From positions 558,001 through 622,000 of the forward strand of contig CP145418.1 in the NCBI GenBank assembly GCA_036867785.1: DNA of 64,000 nt. The letters are read 5' to 3'. The stretch is from Plasmodiophora brassicae (lineage: Eukaryota; Endomyxa: Phytomyxea; Phytomyxea; Plasmodiophorida). The stretch's first letter is position 1. The number at the start of each line of letters is the position of its first letter. Of this stretch, positions 35,083 to 46,219 are shown piece by piece. The notes beneath the pieces are model-generated. The model saw only the letters and a list, made by a program, of their open reading frames with translations. It was not told the DNA's origin and made no database searches. A program made the translations under genes and the position numbers.

Positions 35083-38005
35083 ATGGATGCCGACCAGGCC
35101 ACGATCGACTGGCTGAAACGCAGCATCCACTCGGTGCTGGATTCGCTGAACTGGAAGTACCTGGCCGAGGAGGATGTCGGCGCCCGCGAGGTCGTCTGCA
35201 TATTCGGCGCCGGCGACATGGGCAACTGGGTGCTGATCTCGCGGATCCTGCCCCAGAAGGGCGTCGTCCTGATCATGGCGACCTGCCAGGAGAACGTGCC
35301 CGATGGCCGGCAGCGCCAGGCCGCCGTGGAGTTCGTGACGCGTGCCAATTTCGGCATCCTCAATGGGTTCTTCGACATGGACCTCACCGATGGCGACCTG
35401 CGCTTCTCGTCCCGAGTCGAGTACGGCCTCATGGATCGGAACACCCGCCAGTTCGAGGCCAATTTCCGCCAAACGTTCCAGATCGTGCATGGCACGTTCA
35501 GCAAGTACCTGCCGGGCGTTGTCGGCGTCACGAAACGCGGGATGACCGGGAAGGCGGCGGTGGAATTGGTGGAGGGAGGCGCGAACACGCTGCCAGATCC
35601 GCAGCAGTCGCCGTTGCTGACGTGCGTCGCCCGGTACCTGGCAGCCAGCGGCACGAATTACGTGTCGCATCCCGAGAAATCCATCATCCGGATGCCATGT
35701 ACGGTGGCGGGCGTCACCTTCCACCTGCGTATCAAGGCCATGGAGGACACCCACCATCTGTACGTGTTCTGCAATTATCCGCGTCACGCGGGCAAGGTGC
35801 CGCTGGCCGCGATCCCTCTCGTCTCCGAGTACATCTGCAGAGCGAACTGGGCCCTGCCGTTCGGCTACTTCGACATGGATGTTGCCGACGGCGAGCTCCG
35901 CTTCGTGACGTGGCTGCCAACGGCAGACATTCCGCTGCAGGTCGTTCAGACACAGTTCGTCCGGTCGCTCATCGTGTCGTCCATCAGTACGTTACATGGT
36001 CCCCCGTCCGGGTTCGCGTCAGCTCATTGTCGTGCAGCCACTTTCACCAAGTACCTGCCCGGGCTCGAAGACCTCGTCAACGGCACGTGCCTGTTGCCGG
36101 AAGTCGCGATAGAACGGGTCGAAGCGGACCGGCAGAGTGATGCCGGGCCATTGCACGGGTCGGCTCTGGCCAACATTATCGACGCCAGCCAGACGAGCAG
36201 CGACGAAGAAGATGATCGACGAGGAGCGTCTGCACGTGCGGGAGTGAAGCGATCCGCCCGCCTAGCGAAGGACGAACCGCTCGTGGACGACGATACGGGC
36301 AACGATCCATACAGGACAGGCGCGCCTCCGAAGTGTAAGTGCTGCAGCGCCCGCGACCTTCGTGCAAACTCACATCGCACGCCCGTTTCAGTGTTCCCCG
36401 TTCACCTTCGATTCAGTCCCGATGGGTCTGGCATGGGCGCCCTTGAGTTTATCGGCAGCAGAGGCGGTTCCACGGTATGGCAGAATCCAGGTCGGGCGAC
36501 GCGGCAGACGTGCACACATTCGGAGCTAACGTGATGTCATAGGTGAGTCTGGCGCGGTCACTGTCAACGCATCTGGACTTCTGGACAGCTCCGACCCTCC
36601 CAACACGGTCCTGGGTCGTGGCATCACTGGTGCGCGATTGATCACGACCGCGGACGACGCGCCTTGGTTGGCGATTGACCTTCGGCGATGTCGCCTGTTG
36701 CCCGAGCACTATACGCTGATGCACTTCTCAACGGTGGATGGAGAGGCGCTGCGATCCTGGCAACTGCAGGGCTCAGCGGATGGCGGGTCGACCTGGGTTA
36801 CGCTGTCGGACCACGTCGCCGACACGAGTCTCTCCGTTCGTTCGGCAAAGAAGACGTGGTCGATCCCGCATGCTGTGTCCACGCCGACGGATCGCTTCAG
36901 TTTGTTTCGCGTCGTGATGACGGGCCCCAACTCTTCGCACCGGTACCATCTCGCGCTTGGGCAGATCGAACTGTATGGCCGGCTGTTCGTTGATTTCCCT
37001 GTCGAACCGCACTTGATCGATCCCGAACCCGATCCCGTGTCGTCATCGGGCAAGGCCAGCGTTGCCACCGCTGCGGAGGGAGCTGGGGCATCGTCACCCG
37101 CGGAGACTGGTGACGACCAATGGGCGGTCCCATTCGAAGACATTGAGTGCTCGTGGGATTTCGACGCGCGTATTGGGTCGGGCTCCCATGGCGACACGTT
37201 CCGAGGGACGCTCTTGGGCGTTCCCGTTGCGCTGAAGCGCATCTTTTACGGCGCGCTGACGAAGGAGCAGGCAAGACAGACCAGGGAGCGCGTCATCGCC
37301 TTTGTCAATCGGCACCGGTACACTATGTTGGCACTGTAACGATGATGGCAGTGGGCTGAGCGGTTGGTTGTATACAGGACGATATCCCATGATAACGTTG
37401 TACGCTGCTGCGGGCTGGCGGACTGGACCGATGCCCAGGCATGGGTGCTGATCTTCGAGTTCGTTCCAGGCGGGACACTATCGTCACTATCAGCCGGGTC
37501 CCTGCCGTCCAAAGTCTTTCTGGCCATGTCCATAGCACGAGGGTTGTCAGCCCTCCACGACGACAATATCGTCCATGGCGCTCTGCACCCAGGAAACGTC
37601 CTCCTGACCGCCGACCACTCCGACGCCAAGCTGGCGGATATGCAGTTGTCTGAATGCGTTGGGCTTTGCCTGTCTGGTCATCCGGTCGTCGTACACCTCG
37701 GGTACGCCGCCCCAGAGTCGTTGTTGCTCTCGACGGACGAAGCACCAGCGGACGCGAAATCCGACCTGTACAGCCTCGGCATGCTCCTCTACGAGGTTTT
37801 CGTCGGGCGCCCCCCGTACGACAAGCTGAACGTCTCCATTGCCGCCCTGTGCGCGCGAATCGCCCAAGGCCAACGACCCAGCATCCCATCCGACACCAAC
37901 GGCGACATTCGCGACCTCATCGAACGCCTGTGGTCCGCCGACCCATCCAGCAGGCCGTCCGCCGGCGAAGTCGTCGCCACGTTGCAGAAGATCGCCGTTC
38001 GATAA
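35083..38005 (+). CDS. YbjN-YbjN-discoidin-pseudokinase fusion protein
   Basis: A multidomain protein of about 900 residues from MDADQATIDWLKRSIHSVLD. Two tandem YbjN-like domains: VCIFGAGDMGNWVLISRIL..RANFGILNGFFDMDLTDGDLRF..GTFSKYLPG, then FHLRIKAMEDTHHLYVFCN..RANWALPFGYFDMDVADGELRF..TFTKYLPG. An acidic/basic linker is followed by a discoidin-like domain of the HECTD1 type (GRGITGAR, PWLAIDLRRCRLLPEHYTLM, LRSWQLQGSADGGSTW, SHRYHLALGQIELYG). Last is a TKL-like kinase domain: glycine loop IGSGSHGDTFRG, VALKR, HGALHPGNVL in place of HRD..N, KLADMQLSE in place of DFG, AAPESLL, SDLYSLGMLLYEV. The HRD Asp is missing, so it is probably a pseudokinase. Introns at about 35988-36040, 36335-36389, 36491-36541 and 37319-37379 join all parts in one frame. 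Confidence 0.82.
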
Positions 38006-38456
38006 CGTAGACCTCGTGAGGAATCGACCGCATCATTAAAACCGGAAACGATTAGAACAGTGTCCCGGCGCCGACCAGGTGGTGGTCCACCCCACGCTGA
38101 GGAGCGGCGGCCGACGGCACGCAGCAGGAACATACCGCGTCCGACGGGGTCCGGTGGCGAAACGGGGGATCCAAATCCGGCCCTCGGACCAACCGACGCA
38201 CCAGTGTCTGGAAATAGGCGGCACCGTGGCGCACATTCCGGATCGGATGTTGCTGCGTCGGGTTTGGGCCCCGATATTGAGCGGGTGGTCTCTCGGCTCT
38301 CTCTCTCTGCAGGGGCGATAGCCATCGCCACCGGGCCGGGACATTCCTCAAACGCGTGGCGCAACTCGGCCGGGCCGTCACTGACGCACTTCGATAGCCA
38401 CGCGGGGGTCCCGATTGTCGAACCCCCCTGGTCGCCCCCCTCAGTCCAGTCCAACT
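38006..38456. other. Intergenic stretch
   Basis: About 450 GC-rich bases between two plus-strand genes. Long open frames exist in this composition but none has conserved content. Likely 3' UTR of the fusion gene and promoter of the next. Confidence 0.4.
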
Positions 38457-39413
38457 ATGCGCATGGCAGTCTTCGCGACGGCGTTGCTGTCCTGCATCGC
38501 CCTGGTCGGTGCGTACTCGGGGTCGGGCAGCCCGCCGACGCCAAAGGCGCGCTCGCCCCGTCTGCTGGACGCACGAATATCGCTGCCCGCACCGACGCTG
38601 GTGCTGCGCGACGTGTCGATCACACCCGGGCCACCGTCATTTGCCGGGCACGGCCCCATCCTGGAGAGCGCCCCGCGGAACGCGTCCTCCGGGTGCTACT
38701 ACTCGACACCACTCGCTCATCTCCGCTGCGACGTTCGCAATCTAGACCGTGTTGTCGACGTCCACCGTCCGAGCTCTGTACGTGGTCCCCCGTCCCATAC
38801 GCTCACGGGTGCACATCCTGCTGCATCGCCCTACACGATCAGGAGGTTCGTTATCAAGCCGCGCGCTGCGAGGCCCCAGGGTACGACCCGTGACACAATG
38901 AACACGACGGCCCAGGCGGCAACGCGCGTCCAGGACGTTTCGACGGCGAACGCCACACGGAGGTCGAGGGCGTTCCCCCGCCTGCCGGTATCTCCCGTCA
39001 GCGTGATCCTGACCGGCATCATCGCTATGAACCTGCACGAGCTATACGGCAGGAGGGCGCCGGCGTCGGGCGCCGCCGTGCGATTCGCGCAACGGTTCCC
39101 GTCGCTTCGGGCGTCGGCGAAATCGACGCTGGCCGGGTTCGGCCTGGCGACGACCGCGATCATGGTCGCGCGGTCCATCCGCCGACGGCAACGCAGGTAC
39201 GCGCCCGAGCCGCTCCCGACGTATGCCGAAATGCGCCAGGCGCCGACCGACATCCAGACGCGGCGCTCCTGGCTGCCGGTCGTCATCGGCGTTGGCCTGG
39301 CCATCGTCCTGCTGTCCTCCTTCTACATGCTGTATTCCGTCAGGAGCGCCTACTCCCGGAAGGTCCCGTTGCGGATCGTGTCCTGTAAGCTGACGCGCCC
39401 CGATACCCCCTAG
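38457..39413 (+). CDS. Secretory/membrane protein with signal peptide and C-terminal TM spans
   Basis: Starts MRMAVFATALLSCIALVGAY, a signal peptide. A long Pro/Arg/Thr-rich region with few hydrophobics follows, then three membrane segments toward the C-terminus: VSVILTGIIAMNLHELYG, STLAGFGLATTAIMVA and WLPVVIGVGLAIVLLSSFYM. The tail is SAYSRKVPLRIVSCKL. The layout matches another gene in the window at 51775-53466. No domain is recognised. A GTACGT-type donor near 38777 could mark an intron, but the frame is open without it. Confidence 0.6.
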   Translation: MRMAVFATALLSCIALVGAYSGSGSPPTPKARSPRLLDARISLPAPTLVLRDVSITPGPPSFAGHGPILESAPRNASSGCYYSTPLAHLRCDVRNLDRVVDVHRPSSVRGPPSHTLTGAHPAASPYTIRRFVIKPRAARPQGTTRDTMNTTAQAATRVQDVSTANATRRSRAFPRLPVSPVSVILTGIIAMNLHELYGRRAPASGAAVRFAQRFPSLRASAKSTLAGFGLATTAIMVARSIRRRQRRYAPEPLPTYAEMRQAPTDIQTRRSWLPVVIGVGLAIVLLSSFYMLYSVRSAYSRKVPLRIVSCKLTRPDTP

Positions 39414-39514
39414 TAAGTTATAGACCGCCACGTTGCTGTAGAATGTATCATACACATGCCTGTTGCCATGCACGAATCGTGTCGCGCGGCCTGGGACTAG
39501 GTGGCGCTGACACC

Positions 39515-41644
39515 ATGAGGAGGGCCCCGGTGCTGGCCTGGTGGTGCCTCGTCGGCGCGGGCCTGTCGGCCTACCTGGCTGCTGGCCCTGAGGATGCGTT
39601 CGCCGAGGCGCAATCGCTCATCGCCCATGGGCGCTATTCGGACGCGATCACGGTACTGGCGCCGATGTACGCCATGTACCCCGTCGACGCGGTCCTCCTG
39701 CTGTACACGCGGGCGCTGAGCAGGTCAGGCGACGCTGACGCGGCGACGGGGCTGCTGGAGCGCGCGCTCAGGGATCGTCCCACTCGTTCGGTGGCTGTGC
39801 TCTGGTGTGAGGACCAGATGAACTCGATCCTGCGACGGGCGTCCCGGGTGGACGGCGGCGGCGCGCCCGTTCACGACGTTGTCGCCACGTTCCTGTCGCC
39901 TGATCTGCGCGCCAGACTCGTGGACATCTGCGACCAGGCGCTGGAGCAGGACCCGGGCAGCCATCAGGCCCAGTCGATTGTCGGCGTCCTGAAGATGCTG
40001 CTGGGCGACCTCGACGAGTCCAGGAGGCTCCTGACCCGGATCCTGGACGAACAGCCGCCCGAATGGGAGAACCACGCCAAGATCAAAGGGGCGCTGACGC
40101 AAGTCCTCCGCGCGCTCTACTTCGCCCGATTCTTCAAGGCGTCGTCCCAGGATTCAGCGTTCGACATTGCCCGGCAGCTGATCGGGATCGATGCCTCAGC
40201 GGCCGCCATGAACCTGTACCACAACGCGTTATCGTACACGAAACAGTTCCATCCGGACGCAACGAACACCTTCCTGGAGCAACTTCAGCGATCGTACGGG
40301 GAACAGGCCGGCGATGGCCTGCCCGCGTTAGTCACCTGGCAGGACGCGCTGCGCGTCGGCGAGGTCTCCATTGAACCTCTACCGAACCCGACGGCTGGTG
40401 GACTGGTCCGCGTCCCTGAACTGATCGTGCACCCGGACGGCCCTGGTCGGCGGCGATCGAATTCGCGCGCGATCCAGTTGCAATGGGGCGACTGGATCCC
40501 GTTCGCGTACGAAGACAAGCGGCACGCCCTGGTCCGCTTCAGCGTCCCTGTTCACGCATGGGGCCTGACAACGACCCTGCGCTCCGAGCGCTTCGTCTAC
40601 CTGTCCATCCCTTGTACTGTCCGCGTCGTGCCAGGCACTGCTAATCGCATTCGCTAACGAACGCGGCCAACAGGGGGGTTCGCGTCCGGCAATTACCGCC
40701 CGATGCCCCGGACGGGTCCCGTGTTGACGATCCCGCACCCGTGCCTCGTCATCGCACCAAACAGCCAGACGAACATCTACCATCACCTGGTCGAGAGCGT
40801 TGCCATCCTGGCCGTCGCCCTACGCGACGTCCTGCCCCTGCACCCGGACCTGCACGTCATGCTGCCCGACAGGCCGTTCTTCAGGCAGTTGCAGGCGATG
40901 CTCAACCTAGGCCCGCCTGTCGTCTGGCGCGACGTCGACCATCCGGGCCGGGTTCTGCTGGAGCGCGCGTTGTACATTAATTTCGCGCTCGGGGACGGCG
41001 ACTCTCCGCCGGGTGCCGACGATGGGGACGGTCTGGACGGCATGTGGGCCCGACGAGATTACTTCAACAAGTACCGGCCGTCGGCAGCGTCGATCCGCTG
41101 GGCACGAGACCTGCTGCTGTCGTCGTTGCCGAAGAGCAGCAGGTCATCGATGTGTGGGCCTCGTCTCGTGTATGTCTCCCGCACGGGCACGTCGCGGTCG
41201 CTGACGACGAACCAAGAGATGGGCCTCATAGACAGGATGAGACAGCGAGTCGGCGGCGAATGTGTCGATGTGTTCAGGGTGGCGCCCGGCGAGTCGGCAC
41301 CGTCCTTGGTCGACCATGCGGCCGCGTTCGCGTCGGCCGACATTATAGTCGGGGCACACGGAGCGGGCCTGGCGAACCTGATCTGGGCCCCGCCGGGTGC
41401 CTCGCTGATCTACTGGCCGACAAACCCAATGTCGGACGTGAACCACATCGCGTTGGCCGCCGCCCTGAACGTGTCCGTCCACGTGATCGAACCGATGCAC
41501 GCCTACATCTGGGACGCGTTCCACCTCAGCGACGACGAGTTCGAGGCGTGCGCTCGCCTCGTCATCGGCGCCATCGACCGCATTCTGCGGCGAACGCCGC
41601 ACCCATCGTCGTGCACCTGCCCTGCTGAGCACGACGATCTATGA
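39515..41644 (+). CDS. GT61-family glycosyltransferase with N-terminal helical repeats
   Basis: Start MRRAPVLAWWCLVGAGLSAY, a signal peptide or type II anchor. Residues of about 25-220 are helical TPR-like (AEAQSLIAHGRYSDAITVLA, TRALSRSGDADAATGLLERAL, LKMLLGDLDESRRLLTRIL). After an intron at about 40615-40672 (gtactg..caacag) the GT61/DUF563 catalytic region begins: NIYHHLVESVAILAVAL, LVYVSRTGTSRSL, then DIIVGAHGAGLANLIWAPPG ASLIYW, the family signature. It ends SCTCPAEHDDL. Family members transfer xylose, arabinose or O-GlcNAc in the ER/Golgi. Donor and acceptor here are unknown. The repeat region in front of a GT61 domain is unusual. Confidence 0.88.
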
Positions 41645-41790
41645 ACCAGTATCCATATACGGGCGGAACCGTAATGATCGTGCCTATGTAGGTGGGTCAG
41701 CATCGCAGCCGTCACGATGGATGGGTACCCCGACAGCGGGAAGAAGACAGACTTCACCACCACGGGGTCCGCGGCGCGCAGCTTGTCGCG

Positions 41791-42429
41791 ATGGACGATG
41801 ATCAAGGTCTGGTCGGTTCGTTGCCGTTGTGGCAGGTGGCCGGGGGAGGCTGACGGATGGCGCTGCTTGCAGAGTCGCAGATATGCGCCGAGCGGTTCGT
41901 GGCGCGCGACAATTTCGTGCTGGTCGCCGCCCGGAAGCTGGCGTCGCTGTACAAGACGGCCGACGAGGCGCTGCTGGCCGAGGTGCTCGTCGAGCTCGAC
42001 GCGTTCTCGTACGACATGTCGAAGGCGGTCGTCAGGACCGAGACCGTACGACGCGAATGCGAAAGCTATGACCGGGCCCAGGCGGGATCGCTGATGCGGA
42101 TCGAGGAGACGCAGCGACAGATTGATGTGCTGCGGGAGCAGCTGGCAGAGGCGAAACTGGTCCGGGCTCAGGTCGAGGAATACAGGGCGATCCAGGCGGT
42201 TATCGACCACCTGCCAACTCGGGCGACCACGATGGCGCTGATCGATCGGGAAGCGGCCGAGATCGCCGAACTCGAACGGATCAACGCCGACCTGACGCGG
42301 CAGCAGGAGACCCGCGCCAAAGACTTCGCCTTGTTCTTCAACGCGTTAAACGCGCTTCGTGTCGGCCAGGGAGAACCGATCGACGACGACGAGGAGGCCC
42401 CCGCGGATCAAGCCATGGTCGATTCATGA
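41791..42429 (+). CDS. THO complex subunit 7
   Basis: Coiled-coil subunit of the THO/TREX complex for mRNA export. Conserved features: FVARDNFVLVAARKLASLY, LDAFSYDMSKAVVRTE, then MRIEETQRQIDVLREQLAEA KLVRAQVEEYRAIQAVIDHL PTRATTMALIDREAAEI and TRAKDFALFFNALNAL, aligning with the THOC7 core (KxxRxxxxEYdAlaxvIxxxPxR). The best start is ATG at 41791 (MDDDQ) joined through a 65-nt intron (gtctgg..ttgcag) to ESQICAERF. ATG at 41857 lies inside that intron and is the alternative. Acidic tail DDDEEAPADQAMVDS. Confidence 0.85.
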
Positions 42430-42503
42430 TACACGAACGTCGGCCCGGCCAATGACAATGTATTCATCACAGAAAGGGTTGTTGCACACAATGTGGAACC
42501 CGT

Positions 42504-43505
42504 TTACACATCCGTCGGGGTCGCGCCCGTCGCGGACGATGGCGACTTCGCCATCATGACCTGCGCGCCCGTGATGTGGTGCTGGGCCTCGTTGGCGGGC
42601 ATGCCCAGGTTCAGCAGCAACCCTTCGGCGTTCAGGTACACCTTGTTCGGGGAGCTGGACAGCGCGCCGGAGATCTTCTTCGCCGCCTCCATACGACGAA
42701 GCTCAACGAAACCTGTGGCGTGTGCGCGCGTCAGATCGCGATGCACTCACTCAATGGGGAATTGGAGCGTACCCGGGTTCCGCGCCAGCGCCTTGCCGAT
42801 CATCTCAGCCGACTGCGCCTCACCTTCGGCATGGATGATGTTGGATCGCTTGTCCTGCAGCGCGCGTTCGACAATGAACTTCGCCCGTTCCGCCTCCTGC
42901 TGGGCGACCTGCTTCGACTCGACGGCCGCCGTGTACTCAGAGCCGAAGCTCAGGTGCGTGATCGACACGTCATCGAGGAGAATGTAAAAGTCCTTCGCCC
43001 GCTCCTGCAGGTGGTTCCGAATCTCCCGGGAGATCTGCTCGCGCTTCGTGATCAGCTGCGACGCGTTGTACTGCGCGATGACCGCCTTCAGCGTCTCGTT
43101 GACGATCGACGGCAGTATGCGATCGTCGTAATCGGAGCCGAAGCGCCTGAAGATGGTCGGCAGCTGGCTGATGTCGGGCTTGTACAGGACACGGAGCGAT
43201 ATGTTGACCATCTGCATATCACGCGTTCCGGTCGGCGACGAGATCTTCTTCGGCTTGGTGCGCACGTCGAAGATCGTCGGCGTCTCGAACCACGGGATCA
43301 TGAAATGCATCCCTTCCGGGTAGACGGCATCCTTGACACCGACGACCCGGTTGTACATGACGGCGCGGTGACCGCCGGGGCATGTGAACAGCGAGTTGTA
43401 CCCGCCGTACGCGATCGCGCCGGCACCGAACAGGGTCGCAGCGAGCTTGCCAACGGCACCGGCCCCCGGCCCCGAGAAGTTACGCGCCGCACCAGCCGCC
43501 GACAT
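42504..43505 (-). CDS. Prohibitin-2
   Basis: Band-7/SPFH protein of the mitochondrial inner-membrane prohibitin ring. Start [20 protein letters not shown] at 43505, a membrane anchor ([20 protein letters not shown]), then [40 protein letters not shown] and the helical [33 protein letters not shown] 63-nt intron near 42707-42769 (gtacgc..gccaca g) joins NPG to [13 protein letters not shown]. Ends TDV at 42504. Full length, nothing missing. The partner PHB1 is not in the window. Confidence 0.96.
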
Positions 43506-43815
43506 GGGCCCTGCGCTGCTGCTGCTGGCAATTCGGTCTGTAGTCGAGCTGCGTCGCGGAGTCCGTAAACAGAACCGACGGCGGCCGGGGCAGCGCCAGC
43601 GCCGCACCGCAGTGGGCACGGACGCGGGACCACTCGTGCGATACGCGACCACGTCTGTCTCGTTCCAGGTAGTACAGGTAGTTGGAATCGGCTCCTCACA
43701 CAGGCCGAACGGAACAGGATGCGAGAATAACACGGCCAGTCCAGACTGATGTCTCCATGTGCCCTCTGAGCCTGGTTGTGACGGAATAAAACTTGTATTC
43801 TACGTAACACCGCGT

Positions 43816-45558
43816 TTACGACTTCGGTTCGGGCCACGCGGTCACATCGCGACGAATGGTGGCAGATCGATGGCTGCTGACTTTACGGCGCACTGCGACT
43901 TTGCCAGCGGGCGATGCAGGATCCTTGGTAGGGGGGTCACTGAGGGCACGCGCGATTTCCGCCTCGGCCCTTAACGCAACGTATAGTTCTTTGAGTGTGG
44001 GCCGCTGCTCGGGCTCGTGAGAGAAGCATCGCTCCAGGACAATCTTCAGGTTAGGGCCGATATTCAAGTATTCGGGGAGGACCGGACGAAATTGCCTCTT
44101 AATGACCTGGCCAAGCGTGTCAGATGGTGGTTGGCGATACGAGTCGACGTTTGATTCACTGACATAGTGGTAGTAGAGATCATATAAATCGTTTTCCGGT
44201 ACCCTATCTGGAGGCATCAGAATGAGAGGATGGTACCTCTCCCGAAGTTCGTCGTCCAAGATCACACGTGGATTCGTCGCGGCTATCAACATTAGCCATC
44301 GGCACCTGGCTATCGCCTCAGCAGCAACGACAGCCAGGCTCCAGACGCTGGCAGGATGCCCCCAAGGGTTACCTCCTGGACTGTACCGTGCTAGAAGATG
44401 CTCCGGAGCCGCATACATGACCGTCGTGGTAGCCAGCCTGCCCTGGTTATCAGGGAAGATGTTAATCGCGGTGACAAGGTCGGCCAGCTTCGCGACGGGA
44501 CGCCCTTGCAACCCTTCGAACACCAGAATGTTGGTCGGGTTGAGGTCGCCGTGGGTAATGTTCAAATGCTCCAATTCCATCGCGCCGAGGACGGCATCAG
44601 CGACGCAGTCGAGCCGGTCGGCCAAACTCATCTCATACCGGGGGTACCGTTGGACAAGGTCCATCGTTAGGAACTCCTGAAGCACGGCGTCGGCTTTCTC
44701 CACGATGATGGCAGGATATCCAAGGACAGTGCTATAACCGAGCAGCTTGATGACGTGCCGGCACTTTGCTTTGAGAGCGGCACGCAGGACGGAGAGCTCT
44801 CGAACCATCATGTTTCGATACAGGGTCAGCGGCCGGGGACGCGCCACGTCGAGGCCATAGACCTTGACGGCCGCAGGGACTGATCCCGAGTCCAACCGCA
44901 TGATCGCATCGAACACGTGGCTTGTCGACCCACGGCCGAGCCTGGCCGACAGCCTCAGCGATGATTCGGGGATCATCTTCAGCGTGGGGTTCTGGATCTC
45001 GAACAGCGTTCTAAACATTGGCGGGACGGCGTCGGCCGGGTCGACAGGAATATTCATGATCAGCTTGTGGATGACGTCGTAGACATGGAGCGTCTGTGGG
45101 ATCTCCCTGTTCGGAAGCATGTCGAGGAGATCGTCGGCGGACAGATGCGGCGACCAGTCATCGATATCGGAAACAGTATCATCGTCAGCATCATCGTCGT
45201 CGTCAGCATCGTAAATCATCGACGCCGGTGGCGTATCGGGCGTTCTGGGGAGGGGCCCGCTCACAGACCGCGACAGGGGCGGCGTCATCAGCATGCGATC
45301 CTCGGCGTTCGGTATTGTCGACGGCCCAGGAGACGAAGGCGGGGTCAGGAGATAATCAAGCGCAAACAGGGCCGGGGCGTCCGGCGCGGTCGCGGGGTGG
45401 GTGGTGCTGGGCCCGACGTCGAGTTCCGTATTGGGCGCCGCCGGCGCTACCGACAGCTTCCTTCGCCACGACCTGTCCGACGGCATCGACGCGCACGACG
45501 CTATCAGGCATGCTGCGACCAGCAGGCCGGCGAGCGCGACCGCAGAGCGCCGAGCCAT
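43816..45558 (-). CDS. Protein kinase with signal peptide, probably lumenal or secreted
   Basis: Intronless frame of about 580 residues. Starts MARRSAVALAGLLVAACLIA SCAS, a signal peptide with possible cleavage near SCA. A disordered acidic segment (DADDDDDADDDTVSDIDD) precedes a kinase domain: glycine loop LGRGSTSHVFDA, AAVKVYG lysine, HGDLNPTNILVF catalytic loop with Asp kept, KLADLVTAI at the DFG site (D-L-V), MYAAPEHLL at the APE site, WSLAVVAAEAI. The final helices (PNLKIVLERCFSHEPEQRPT LKEL) are standard. With the HxD and first Asp of DFG present it may be active. No second membrane span is obvious, so it would be secreted or retained in the secretory pathway. Confidence 0.78.
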   Translation of the reverse strand: MARRSAVALAGLLVAACLIASCASMPSDRSWRRKLSVAPAAPNTELDVGPSTTHPATAPDAPALFALDYLLTPPSSPGPSTIPNAEDRMLMTPPLSRSVSGPLPRTPDTPPASMIYDADDDDDADDDTVSDIDDWSPHLSADDLLDMLPNREIPQTLHVYDVIHKLIMNIPVDPADAVPPMFRTLFEIQNPTLKMIPESSLRLSARLGRGSTSHVFDAIMRLDSGSVPAAVKVYGLDVARPRPLTLYRNMMVRELSVLRAALKAKCRHVIKLLGYSTVLGYPAIIVEKADAVLQEFLTMDLVQRYPRYEMSLADRLDCVADAVLGAMELEHLNITHGDLNPTNILVFEGLQGRPVAKLADLVTAINIFPDNQGRLATTTVMYAAPEHLLARYSPGGNPWGHPASVWSLAVVAAEAIARCRWLMLIAATNPRVILDDELRERYHPLILMPPDRVPENDLYDLYYHYVSESNVDSYRQPPSDTLGQVIKRQFRPVLPEYLNIGPNLKIVLERCFSHEPEQRPTLKELYVALRAEAEIARALSDPPTKDPASPAGKVAVRRKVSSHRSATIRRDVTAWPEPKS

Positions 45559-46219
45559 GTGGGCTCGGTGAGGTGTTGCGAAGCCTTTAACTAGGAACTG
45601 AAATATGGCGGCGGGCGGCCGCGAAGGGCACCTCGCCCGCGCACGCAACTTGTACGGATTTGCGTGACTGCTGCACGTGGCGGTCCATGGGCCCCGAACC
45701 GACGGGCGACGGGCGACGGGCGACCCAAGTCCGCTCGCCTATTATTAGAACTGCCCGCCACAAACCTGCCCGGGTGGGCGCGTGCGCGCCGCCCGCCCCA
45801 CCCAGGTCCGCCGATCGCCGCGTCGTGTTCCTGGACGTCCCCCGTGCGCGATGCCGCCGTGCCGGTCAAGCAATGTGTGTCCTCTGCCCATTTCGCGTGC
45901 CGCGCTGGGTCGCCGATCACCAGTTGAGCGACGCGTCGAATTGTCGCGCATGGCCCGCCCTTCTTCGGTTGCACATTTCCCTGCGCGGCTGACGGTCTGC
46001 TCAGCGTTGAAGTGTTTCAGGGCACCCGTTCGTCACTGCAGTATGCATACCACCATCGGTCTGAGATCGGTCGTACCAAGGGGCACTCATCGAACCGTCA
46101 ACGTCCGGTCGTCCTCCCAAGTGGGCCTCGGGGCGGCGATGCCTATACTGAATATGCGCCCCGTTGGCGATGGTGGCCCGCCCATCGACCGTCGACGCCG
46201 TGACCTGAGTCGTACAGGT
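45559..46219. other. Intergenic stretch between divergent genes
   Basis: About 660 bases. The plus-strand frame of the DH-PH-FYVE gene is open from 45782 and a GTATGT at 46218 overlaps its chosen ATG, so a 5' exon could lie here. Direct repeats of GACGGGC occur at 45700-45725. Nothing else is supported. Confidence 0.35.
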
